Origin: Saprospiraceae bacterium
GTDB taxonomy: Bacteria > Bacteroidota > Bacteroidia > Chitinophagales > Saprospiraceae
Reading direction: 5' to 3'
Length of the DNA: 64,000 nt
Assembly: GCA_016716185.1 (NCBI GenBank)
Contig: JADJWV010000002.1
Span: forward strand, 124,001-188,000
Shown: piece by piece, positions 46,663 through 55,292 of the stretch
Position numbering within the stretch: the stretch's first letter is position 1
Layout of the letters: each line of letters starts with the position of its first letter
Notes under the pieces: generated by a model
The model's input: the letters and a program-made list of their open reading frames with translations, nothing else
Told to the model about the DNA's origin: nothing
Databases searched by the model: none
Translations under genes and position numbers: made by a program

Positions 46663-48088
46663 TCACATTCAGGGAAGTTCGATCGCTTTAAACAGCATGT
46701 TCCGATGGCAGTTGATGTCCTCGGTCTATCTTACTATACTGCAAATAGCCGGTATCGTATTTCTTGGTAGATTTTTGGGATATCAGGAAATGGGTATTTA
46801 CGCCATATTCCAATTGATATTCCGATTCGCCACAGCGCTGTTTGAACCCGGAATGTTTGTATCTGTCATCCAGAGAAAATTTCACTCCAAGACGATCCTT
46901 AATAATTTGTACAAGTGGCAAATGAGTATTGCAGCAGTAGGTTTTATAATGATCTTTATTTTTTTTATTACAGAGGATTCATATTATCGCGAGAACCTGA
47001 TATTTGTTATAACTGCTCTTTTCCTGTTCCTGTGGATCGCATGGGGAGCGCGTTATACAGCCATACTTACCCATCATTTGAAGCAAAAGCAGATCAGTAT
47101 GGCATTGATCGCCGGGGCAACACTTGAGTTTCTTTTCATGTTGTGTTTTATTTGGCATTTTGATCCGATGTGGGTTTTTCCGATAAGCTTTTTATTTCGG
47201 TTCCTGATTTATTATGGGGCATGTTATATCCTCACTTTAAAGAATAATTTCGAATTGCATCCAATACTCGATGGCGTGGAGGAAAAAGCACACATCAGGT
47301 TTTCGATGTATCAAATTGTCAATCAGGGATTGAGTTTTATTCAGGGAAATTTTGATACGGCATTAATTCTATTTGCTTTCGGGCTGCAGGTTCTGGGGCC
47401 ATATAATTTTGCTTCAGAATTGAGTTATTTATTGTTCTCAAAATTAAATCCTGTTTTTAATAAAGCGGTCTTTCCCGTGCTGGCAAAACATCAGGACGAT
47501 CCATCTGTACGGCAAGAGATCATGTCGGAGTCCCTGCTGAGTCATGCTCTGGTATGTCTGGGCTTGTACCTGCTTTTTTATTTTCATCTTCCCGAAATCA
47601 TCGGACTCCTTTTTAAAGATGAGTTGGGTCAGATCTTGCATTTCTCCAAATTCATATGCATCATGGCTATGATCAGGTCGGTTACCAATCTGGTTTTCAG
47701 TCAGCTGTTAGCCTTAGGTGCATCACGTAAATTATTACAGTGGAACGTTACAGTATTACTATTGAATTATGCATTTATTTTCATTATTTATTTGACAAAG
47801 AGTCATGTAGATACTTTTTTGACAATTAATATTTTTGTAAGCCTGGGAGTTTTCATGTTCACGCTGATGCATATGTTCAAATACTACAGCGATGTCAAAA
47901 AGGGAATGCATCAACTGCTCTATTTTGTCTTTTATTTATGTGTATCCGGAATCATTCTGTATGGCATTCAATTTACCGGCTTTGGTCTTTGGATTTCACT
48001 GACTGCAAGTGGAATGGCTGTTATAAGTCTGGATTACTTGTTTTACCGTCAGAAATTCCTTAATTTAATTCGATTCCGAATACTTTAA
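46649..48088 (+). CDS. Oligosaccharide flippase (Wzx/MATE-like)
   Basis: A 479-residue polytopic protein with about 12 hydrophobic segments, opening with MFRWQLMSSVYLTILQIAGIVFLGRFLG, the usual start of polysaccharide flippases. It would move lipid-linked oligosaccharide units across the inner membrane. The start is uncertain. The TTG at 46649 overlaps the formyltransferase gene by 14 bases, while the ATG at 46697 (16 codons later) fits the family start better. The next gene starts one base after its stop codon. Confidence 0.85.
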   Translation: MQNANHIQGSSIALNSMFRWQLMSSVYLTILQIAGIVFLGRFLGYQEMGIYAIFQLIFRFATALFEPGMFVSVIQRKFHSKTILNNLYKWQMSIAAVGFIMIFIFFITEDSYYRENLIFVITALFLFLWIAWGARYTAILTHHLKQKQISMALIAGATLEFLFMLCFIWHFDPMWVFPISFLFRFLIYYGACYILTLKNNFELHPILDGVEEKAHIRFSMYQIVNQGLSFIQGNFDTALILFAFGLQVLGPYNFASELSYLLFSKLNPVFNKAVFPVLAKHQDDPSVRQEIMSESLLSHALVCLGLYLLFYFHLPEIIGLLFKDELGQILHFSKFICIMAMIRSVTNLVFSQLLALGASRKLLQWNVTVLLLNYAFIFIIYLTKSHVDTFLTINIFVSLGVFMFTLMHMFKYYSDVKKGMHQLLYFVFYLCVSGIILYGIQFTGFGLWISLTASGMAVISLDYLFYRQKFLNLIRFRIL

Positions 48089-48089
48089 T

Positions 48090-49715
48090 ATGAATGACTT
48101 TTTGCTTGAAGTAGGAAGACTTTCCCCTAATGATTCGGTTCGCAATAATTCAGGGGATACATATAACTTATTTGATGATGTTTGTCTGCGTGATCATGGA
48201 GCATTGAGTTATGTATTTCATAATCAAGTCAGTCTTCGAAAACTGTTCGTTATAGGAAATGCAATCCCACGGAAAGCTGCAAAAAGTAAAATTGATAACT
48301 GGTTGAATGGAAGTGAAGAGGCATTTGACTTGACAGGTCTCGATTGGGTGAAAATGTTTAACGGAATCTTCTTACTCATTTTTGTGGATAGCCGGACAAA
48401 GAACTTAAGTCTCGTTACAGATTTATTGGGATTTTACCCACTGTATTTCATTCAAACGTCCACGCAATTTTGTATTTCGAACAGGATGCAAATTTTATCT
48501 CAGCAGGTCACGACTCCTCCTGAAATCAACGAAGCAGCGATATACACTTATTTGCATAATGGCCACCTGATGTTTGACCAAAGTTGGTACCGTGAAATTT
48601 CGCGTTGTCGCCCGGCTTCAGTGTATAATTTTCATTCCGGGTCTGTGACCCCGGAAATTAAGCATTATTGGACCTGGAATCAGATCCCGGCAAAGACGAA
48701 AGCTGGTGTAGCTGAGCAACGCAATTTTGCCCACTTGTTTCAAAGGAGTGTGCTTGATATGGATTATCCGGAGATGGCTGCTATTGGTTTAGGCTTAAGT
48801 GGAGGTTTAGACAGCAGATGGATTGCACATACTTTATCCGGATATAAATATTTCACAGCACATTGCTTTGCGATGCAAGGGAGTTATGAATTAAAATTAT
48901 CGCAAAAAGTTGCCAAGGCTTTAAACATTCCTCATCAGTTCCATGAATTGGATAAAAAGAATTGGCTGGAAAACCGGTTGGAATCTTTTTGGATGGCAGA
49001 TGGTTGTTTGCACCTGGGACATTTGCATGAGGGAAATTTGCATGCCCGTTTATTTCAGGATGTTGATATTTTTTATCATGGATTTTATGGAGGAGGAATT
49101 TATGCTGGACATTCTGAGATGAATGCAAGGATAAATAACAAATTAGCTGCCAGTCATTTTGTGGTGAGGAACAATGAATATCATTGCGATGATGCATATT
49201 TCAATTTTAATTCAATTGATCCCTACATCGTTTTTCAGCGGATGCGCTATCAGGCTGCTTACAGCATTTTATTATTATCCCAATTTACGAAAATTGCAAT
49301 TCCTTTTTACGATCCCGACTGGCTTATTTGCAACTACCAGATCGATGACAGAGACCAGGCATTTAGTCGTTTTTATTTGAATACATTGGGCCGGCAACTC
49401 GATAAATCGTTGTTGGAAATTCCCTGGCAACGCACCGGTTTAGCCCCAAAACATGTAGCTTTAAATTGCTTTGTTCAACAGTATAAGCTCAATTCAGTTG
49501 GTGAACGGATTTATAATTTATTTGGAAAGAGCCGTCATTTCATCAACTACAAATATTTTGATGATGAAATCAACCATTGGATCAGGGAATTTTCATCGGA
49601 GATCAAACATTTGGGTGTGCCATATTCCATTCGCAAGAGGGAACACAAATTACGTATGCTGAGTCTGATGGTTTGGCTTCGCATGAGTCAAAAGAATCGC
49701 CCCAATGTCTTATAG
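48090..49715 (+). CDS. Asparagine-synthase-like ligase without the glutaminase cysteine
   Basis: A 541-residue protein. The C-terminal ATP pyrophosphatase domain carries GLSGGLDSRW at residues ~235-244. The N-terminal ~200 residues keep the class II amidotransferase fold (FNGIFLLIFVDSRTKNLSLVTDLLGFYPLYF), but the protein starts MNDF and has no cysteine at position 2, so it cannot hydrolyse glutamine in the usual way. It may use free ammonia or an amine partner. Relatives amidate sugar uronic acids in O-antigen clusters, and others cyclise peptides. The flippase and glycosyltransferase neighbours favour a glycan substrate. Confidence 0.75.
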   Translation: MNDFLLEVGRLSPNDSVRNNSGDTYNLFDDVCLRDHGALSYVFHNQVSLRKLFVIGNAIPRKAAKSKIDNWLNGSEEAFDLTGLDWVKMFNGIFLLIFVDSRTKNLSLVTDLLGFYPLYFIQTSTQFCISNRMQILSQQVTTPPEINEAAIYTYLHNGHLMFDQSWYREISRCRPASVYNFHSGSVTPEIKHYWTWNQIPAKTKAGVAEQRNFAHLFQRSVLDMDYPEMAAIGLGLSGGLDSRWIAHTLSGYKYFTAHCFAMQGSYELKLSQKVAKALNIPHQFHELDKKNWLENRLESFWMADGCLHLGHLHEGNLHARLFQDVDIFYHGFYGGGIYAGHSEMNARINNKLAASHFVVRNNEYHCDDAYFNFNSIDPYIVFQRMRYQAAYSILLLSQFTKIAIPFYDPDWLICNYQIDDRDQAFSRFYLNTLGRQLDKSLLEIPWQRTGLAPKHVALNCFVQQYKLNSVGERIYNLFGKSRHFINYKYFDDEINHWIREFSSEIKHLGVPYSIRKREHKLRMLSLMVWLRMSQKNRPNVL

Positions 49716-50844
49716 AATTTTACATATCGTCGATCAGTGGTTGCCGGATACGATGAACTGGCTGGATGCCTTGTTGCAAAGTTCATCAGCCAAATGCGAG
49801 CATCTCATTTTTTGTGAGTACAGGATTCACGAGGGTCCCGATCATTGGGAGTTTATCATGAAGCAGCGCCAGTTGGATTATCCAATTACAAAGTGGCAAA
49901 GACTCATTAAGTATTTTAAAAGGCAGGAATTTGCTGACACATTGAAACAATTTGCGAAGGAGGGAAATGTGGATTTGATCCATATTCATTTTGGACATTT
50001 GGCTGCACGATATTATCGCGAATTGATGGAAACAGGCAAGCCTTTATTGATTTCCTTATATGGATTCGATTATGAATATTTGGTCCATGCTCATCCTTGT
50101 ATCCTGGAAACTTACCTGAAACTTGCATCTGTTGGTGCTTCATTTATAGTAGAGGGCCAGTATTCCAAATCATTGTTGATTAAATATGGGATCACAGATA
50201 CGCAAATTCATATCGTACATTTATTATTCAGACGAAATGAACACATCAACTGCATTCGTTACAGGGGTCCTGTCAGGTTGTTACAGGTGGCTACTTATAC
50301 TGAAAAAAAGAATCAATTGGGTTTATTGGAGGCACTCCAGGATCGTCATGCAGGTAAGTTTGTAGTCAAATTTTTTGGTGAGGATAAGGATAAACAATAT
50401 ACCCAGGAATTGATGAAGCTTCAAAAGATCAGAAACAAACACTCAATTCTCATAGGAAAAAAGATTTCTTTTGAAGATTACCTTAAGCAAATGAGGACTT
50501 CCCATTTTACAATTCAATGGAGTAAACGATCGAAAAATTTTGATACGGAAGGCGGTTGTCCGGTCTTTATAAAAGATAGTTTGAGTCTGGCCTGTCCGGT
50601 CATCAGCTCCAGGCACTGCGATATCCCTGATATAATTGTCCACCGTTATAATGGATTTTTAACAGAAGAACAAGACTTGTACAATTTAAGTGAGCTTCTG
50701 GATGAGATACTTTTGATATCGCCTTTAGATTACTTAAAGCTCCAGCGAAATGCGCTTCAAAGTGTAGATCAAAATATCGAAGGCAATTTATGTGGATCAG
50801 AATTAATCGGAATATACAAACGCATGGTTTCATTCAATTCTTAA
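49705..50844 (+). CDS. Glycosyltransferase family 4
   Basis: A 379-residue GT-B enzyme, with the N-terminal half opening MSYRILHIVDQWLPDTMNWL and the C-terminal half carrying donor-site residues (LLQVATYTEKKNQLGLLEAL, then EGGCPVFIKDSLSLACPVISS, where the family's EX7E glutamates are partly replaced). Its first 11 bases overlap the preceding gene, so it is translationally coupled and is the last gene of the cassette. It probably adds the final or a branch sugar (inference). The next gene on the other strand ends about 100 bases away. Confidence 0.85.
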   Translation: MSYRILHIVDQWLPDTMNWLDALLQSSSAKCEHLIFCEYRIHEGPDHWEFIMKQRQLDYPITKWQRLIKYFKRQEFADTLKQFAKEGNVDLIHIHFGHLAARYYRELMETGKPLLISLYGFDYEYLVHAHPCILETYLKLASVGASFIVEGQYSKSLLIKYGITDTQIHIVHLLFRRNEHINCIRYRGPVRLLQVATYTEKKNQLGLLEALQDRHAGKFVVKFFGEDKDKQYTQELMKLQKIRNKHSILIGKKISFEDYLKQMRTSHFTIQWSKRSKNFDTEGGCPVFIKDSLSLACPVISSRHCDIPDIIVHRYNGFLTEEQDLYNLSELLDEILLISPLDYLKLQRNALQSVDQNIEGNLCGSELIGIYKRMVSFNS

Positions 50845-50942
50845 TCGACGCAACATCTGAGCTCATTGAGCAAAGAATTCAGACTGAATAGAATATAATG
50901 TCTGAAAACGGCCAACTGGAATCTTTAGAATTTCGCCTCCTG

Positions 50943-52304
50943 TTAGGGTTGTGGTACCGCCCAACTGGCAACTTCGGGGCAGATCTTTCTTACATCAGGA
51001 TCAATGGATATATAGGCTTTAGGAACATTATCTGCCAGCCATTCCTGGAATTTCTGACCTTTCTTATTTTCTTTTGCGACTTGTTGTATTTTTGAATAAT
51101 CGTCTTTTAGATTTGCTTTGTGAGGTGGTGTTTTCGAATTTAATTTTACTAATTTAAATACCTTCGTTCCATCCTGTTCAGTACTGGAAAAAACTTTGCT
51201 GATTTCTCCCACCTGTAATTTATCGATGGCAAAAAATACATCGGGATCCAGATCACCTGTTTCAAATTCGGCAGTTCCGGTTTTGGGATTTAAGAGTAGG
51301 CCACCATTATTATACGATTCTGATTTTTTATCGGAATACAGGCGCACTGCTGCTTCAAAGGGAATTGAATCTTTGATGATCACAGATTTGATCGAATCGA
51401 GATATAACTCAGCAGCCTTATAGTCTGCTTCATCGTATCGGGGTTTGATCAGGATATGTTTTGTCAAAATGGTATTTCCTCTTCTTTCAAGCAACTGGAT
51501 GATGTGATACCCATATTCACTTTCTACGATCCCGGAAATAGAATCTTTATTTAATGAAAAAGCAACGGCCTCAAATTCAGGAACCAGACTCCCGCGTTTT
51601 GTCCAGCCTAAAGAACCACCATTTTTGGCAGATCCGGGGTCGTCGGATTGAACCTCAGCTATTTTGGAGAAATCTTCACCTTGCTGAATCCTTGTTAAAA
51701 TTTTTTGCAAGCGTTCTTTGGCTGCATTTTTTTGGTTTTCGTTGAGCCGGGGCTTGTAAACTATTTCTGATATTTCAACTTCGGAGTTGATATACGGGAT
51801 GCTGTCTTTCGGAATCTTGCTGTAAAATTCTCTGGTTTCTTCTGGAGTGATGCGAATTTCGCCAATGATTTTATTTTGAAGTCTTTCTGTAAGCAATTGA
51901 TTTTTTAATTCTTCTCGAAATCTTTCCCGTGTTTCTGTTACACTTTGTCCGTAGTACTCTTTGAATTTATCGTAATCATTATTGAAATAAGCAAGAATAT
52001 TTTCAATTCTGGAATTGAGTTGTTGCTCAACTTCATCGTCTTTAATTTCAATACTGTCGACCTTAGCTCTGTTCACCAGATACTTTTGAATGATGAGATT
52101 TTCAAGGATCCCGCATTCATTATTTCTGTTCATCACATTGTTCTGCCTCGATTTAATGAATTGGATTTGCTCCTGCCAATCAGAGTACAATATAATTTCT
52201 GATCCGACTTTCGCAATAATCCGGTCAATGGTTTGTGCAAAGTTGTCATTTGTTAAAACAGCGAGCAACAAGCTGCAGAAAATTTTTAGAAATGATATTC
52301 TCAT
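50943..52304 (-). CDS. surA: Periplasmic chaperone/peptidyl-prolyl isomerase SurA-like
   Basis: A 453-residue exported protein with a signal peptide (residues 1-23, ending NFAQ). The SurA N-terminal chaperone helices (IDRIIAKVGSEIILYSDW, ENLIIQKYLVNRAKVD) are followed by two parvulin domains. The first is EVEISEIVYKP to YGYHIIQLLERRG with GGSLGWTKRGSLVPEFE, and the second is ILTKHILIKPRYDEADY to VFKLVKL. It escorts outer-membrane proteins through the periplasm. Its start overlaps the stop of the upstream gene by four bases (ATGA). Third gene of a PPIase triad. Confidence 0.93.
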   Translation of the reverse strand: MRISFLKIFCSLLLAVLTNDNFAQTIDRIIAKVGSEIILYSDWQEQIQFIKSRQNNVMNRNNECGILENLIIQKYLVNRAKVDSIEIKDDEVEQQLNSRIENILAYFNNDYDKFKEYYGQSVTETRERFREELKNQLLTERLQNKIIGEIRITPEETREFYSKIPKDSIPYINSEVEISEIVYKPRLNENQKNAAKERLQKILTRIQQGEDFSKIAEVQSDDPGSAKNGGSLGWTKRGSLVPEFEAVAFSLNKDSISGIVESEYGYHIIQLLERRGNTILTKHILIKPRYDEADYKAAELYLDSIKSVIIKDSIPFEAAVRLYSDKKSESYNNGGLLLNPKTGTAEFETGDLDPDVFFAIDKLQVGEISKVFSSTEQDGTKVFKLVKLNSKTPPHKANLKDDYSKIQQVAKENKKGQKFQEWLADNVPKAYISIDPDVRKICPEVASWAVPQP

Positions 52305-53170
52305 TTGTTCATGATTTGTATGCGTTTTTCTTTAAGCTCATTTTCGTAGCGTTCAGCTTTATATGTTTCAAGAAGTTTGATTTTACGCTGGTGAAGAATT
52401 GCTTTTTTAGCCTGATCCCGTACAAAGGATAAAGGCGGATCTTCATGTGGTCTTACTACTTCGAAAAAACGTATTTTATAACTGTGATTAAAATCGGCAA
52501 AATCCCGGTTAAGTCCTTCATTGATATTTTTCTCCTGAAGAAACCGGTTCGGGATGTAAGATTTTATATCATCCCACTGATACCATTTTGCTGAATTGAG
52601 AAAACATATTTCGGCATTGTTTTGGCAGTAGATATTTAAAGCTTGCAGCGAACCCTGGTTTAAATTGCCCCACAATTGATCCAGTTTCCGGGAATCGTTC
52701 ACTGGTTTATTAGCTTTAACCATTACAAAACGGAAAATGGTGCTTTCCAATTTGTAATTGGATTTATTGCTGTTGTAATAACGCACAAGTTCGGCATCGC
52801 TGATGACCGTGTCGAGCTTTTCACTGATCAGCTTTTCTTCGTATTTTAACAGGAGCAACTCGTCTTTATATTTTTCTACAAGTTGGTTGATTTCATCGAG
52901 TTGTTTGAGTTCCGAATATGCATCTTTAATGAGGATCTGATCTTTGAGCCAGCGGTCTATAAAGTTGTTGATAAATTGTAGGCTGTCCTCTCCCTGAAGT
53001 TCTTCAGGGATGCTTTCTTCGAGTTCCTTGAATTTTAGTTTCCGCTCTCCATATTGAACGAGAATTTGATCCGGATTTGAGGAAAGGTCTGATGTTTCGT
53101 TTTTACATCCAGCCAGACAAAGCAAACCGCCAATCCACAAGCTTAATCCAAATGCATATATCCCAGACAC
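52301..53170 (-). CDS. Lipoprotein with SurA-like N-domain (PPIase triad)
   Basis: A 289-residue protein with a lipoprotein signal ending LAGC near residue 22. The body resembles the N-terminal/chaperone part of SurA-PpiC proteins (VQYGERKLKFKELEESIP, FIDRWLKDQILIKDAYSEL), but I see no complete parvulin active site. It is probably tethered in the periplasm and works with the two flanking PPIases (inference). It overlaps surA by four bases and starts 53 bases after the upstream PPIase. Confidence 0.75.
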   Translation of the reverse strand: MSGIYAFGLSLWIGGLLCLAGCKNETSDLSSNPDQILVQYGERKLKFKELEESIPEELQGEDSLQFINNFIDRWLKDQILIKDAYSELKQLDEINQLVEKYKDELLLLKYEEKLISEKLDTVISDAELVRYYNSNKSNYKLESTIFRFVMVKANKPVNDSRKLDQLWGNLNQGSLQALNIYCQNNAEICFLNSAKWYQWDDIKSYIPNRFLQEKNINEGLNRDFADFNHSYKIRFFEVVRPHEDPPLSFVRDQAKKAILHQRKIKLLETYKAERYENELKEKRIQIMNK

Positions 53171-53223
53171 CCGCTTTAGTGCTTATTTCTTAACCAGAGA
53201 ATTGAATACATCTGAATTGATCC

Positions 53224-55138
53224 TTAACTCATATTTTTTCTGAGTTCGTCGACCCACATCATTTCAAGGTGATCCTGGTAATCAGCAATGATGTATCCTC
53301 TTGCTTCATCGAGTGTTTTGGTGCCGGCAGGATGTATGGCTTCTATTTTATTGAATTGATAACCCGTATTATCCTGATTCAGATGAAGTTTAGATACTGA
53401 ATTTTTAGAAAAGGATAAATCTTTGTAAGGTTCCATTCCCTTTTTCTCTACCATGGTACGCTGATAGGAAATGAATTTTTTGTTCGTATCGAATTTTGAA
53501 AATACTTTTTCAATCGGATTTTTTCTGGCAAAATTATAAACCTCGTCCACAAGTTTTTTATCTGTTGTGTCAACAGATACTGTAAGCAACATAGCCCTTT
53601 CCTCCCAACGATACTTATCTTTATTTTTTTGATGAAACATTTTTAATCCGGCGGTATCTTCTGATGCCCGATCCCAGACCACAATTTTTGTAGCTTCAAA
53701 AAGTAATATTCCTTCTCTGTATTCGCGCATGAGCGCTTTAAAATCGGGATATTTTTCCTCGAGTTTTCCTTCTTCAAACTGAAGGCATTTTTGATTGGAG
53801 TATTCTTTGAGCATGTTTTTCAAAGTGGTCTTTACGTCCTTGTTTTCTCCACCCTGCATTCTCAGTCGTGTATTGCTTTTAACAAATTCAGCAAATTCCA
53901 AAAGTCCAAACGCCTGATTGCTTAAAGTAAAAATCGGATCGTTCTTCAAGTTTTCGGGAATCTTCCATTTATATGTATAGAACAAGGTATCGATATTGGC
54001 AATGAAATCATTCAAAGTATTTTCATTTTCTTTATAGCCGGCTTCGGATTTGATCTTCTCTATAAGTGACGCCTGAGCTACATTAAAGCGTTCGTCTCTT
54101 TGAATATCTACCTGGATCTTCCTTTTGCACGTTCATAGGGGAGTTCATCGTCTTTGCGCAGTCTTTTGATGATGTGCCATCCAATTGCCGATTCAACCGG
54201 AACTGAAATGTCTCCATCCGATCCTATAGCAAATGCAGCATCTTCAAAGGAGGGCTCAAACTGATTGATTCCAATATATCCAATCGAACCACCTTGAACA
54301 GCACTCGCTTTGTCGTCGCTGTGCACCCTGGCCAGTTCTTCGAAATTCTGTCCGGATTTGATCAGTTTATATAAGCTGTCAGCTTTAGCCTGGGCGATGA
54401 TGTCGGGATTTCCGCGACTGGATTTTTTGATAAAAATGTGTGCAATTTCCATGCGTCGATAGGCCGGCCTTTCTGCTTCCAACTGCAAAACGTGATACCC
54501 AAGTTTGGTACGTATGGGCAACGGATAGACCTGTCCGGGCTGAAGCGAATATGCAGCATTTTCCAGGGTATAAAACCATCCGGAAACATGGATGTAAACC
54601 ATCCTAACCTGCCATTCTTTTGAGCGGAATTTAAATCGTTGCTGTTTTTGGCAGCATCGCTCCATTTCATTCCGGTATTGATCATTCGAATGGCGTTGGC
54701 TGCCATGTTATAAGATTTTACAGTGTCGGCACCAGTGGCGTTCGGACTCAGGCTGAACAAAATATGATTGATCAGAAGGTCCTTTCTTTGTCTTTCATAA
54801 ACTTCCCTCGCAAGTTTATCGGTAACTTCTTTATCGTTTAAATAACTGGTTGTAAGTTGTTGACGATAACCTTCCAATTCCTTGATCAATGCCGGTATGG
54901 TATCGACTTTCATGTCTCTTGCGGCCTGAACTTTCAATTTGAATTTGGTGTACAGATTGAGATAGTCGTCCAGCGATTTACGGCTGTAATCGGCTTCTTT
55001 CTGGTTGTTTTTGTTGTATATATATTCGAATTCAGAAAGATGTACAGGGGTTCCTGCAACCGTAAACAGAACCGGATCAGTTTGGGCGTTGGTTACCCAT
55101 GTCAAAAAGGCAATAAAAATGGTGAGAATTAATCGCAT
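53224..55138 (-). CDS. Periplasmic PpiC-type peptidyl-prolyl isomerase (two frame breaks)
   Basis: Three frames on the minus strand join into one 638-residue protein. One base is missing at 54572-54575 (T4 on the coding strand, at GF-YTLENAAYSL) and one at 54118-54122 (AKG-KIQVDIQRDE). It has a signal peptide (residues 1-18) and an N-terminal domain with LDDYLNLYTKFKLKVQAARD. Parvulin domains follow (KDLLINHILFSLSP to GYHVLQLEAERP, and EIAHIFIKKSSRGN with GGSIGYIGINQFEPSFE). It folds or transports outer-membrane proteins. It is the first gene of a triad with the lipoprotein and surA. Confidence 0.82.
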
Positions 55139-55292
55139 ATGTTTGGCTTTTTAAAAACGGTCAAAATTAAGAACTAGAAACGTTCAAACCGCGTATTCTA
55201 TTGGATGAATGCAGGGATTAACATGAACTTTAATAAAAAACTACAGGATCCCCAAAGTCTGGATTTTATTTTAAAGTTTGAGGGCTAACTCC

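Noticed and set aside
48090..49715. Lasso-peptide or beta-lactam cyclase
   Set aside because: Although the ligase lacks the glutaminase cysteine, no precursor peptide, RRE or protease gene is nearby. The neighbours are glycan genes.
55172..55195. Degenerate palindrome upstream of the PPIase gene
   Set aside because: AACTAGAAACGTTCAAAC shares only the core with the family.
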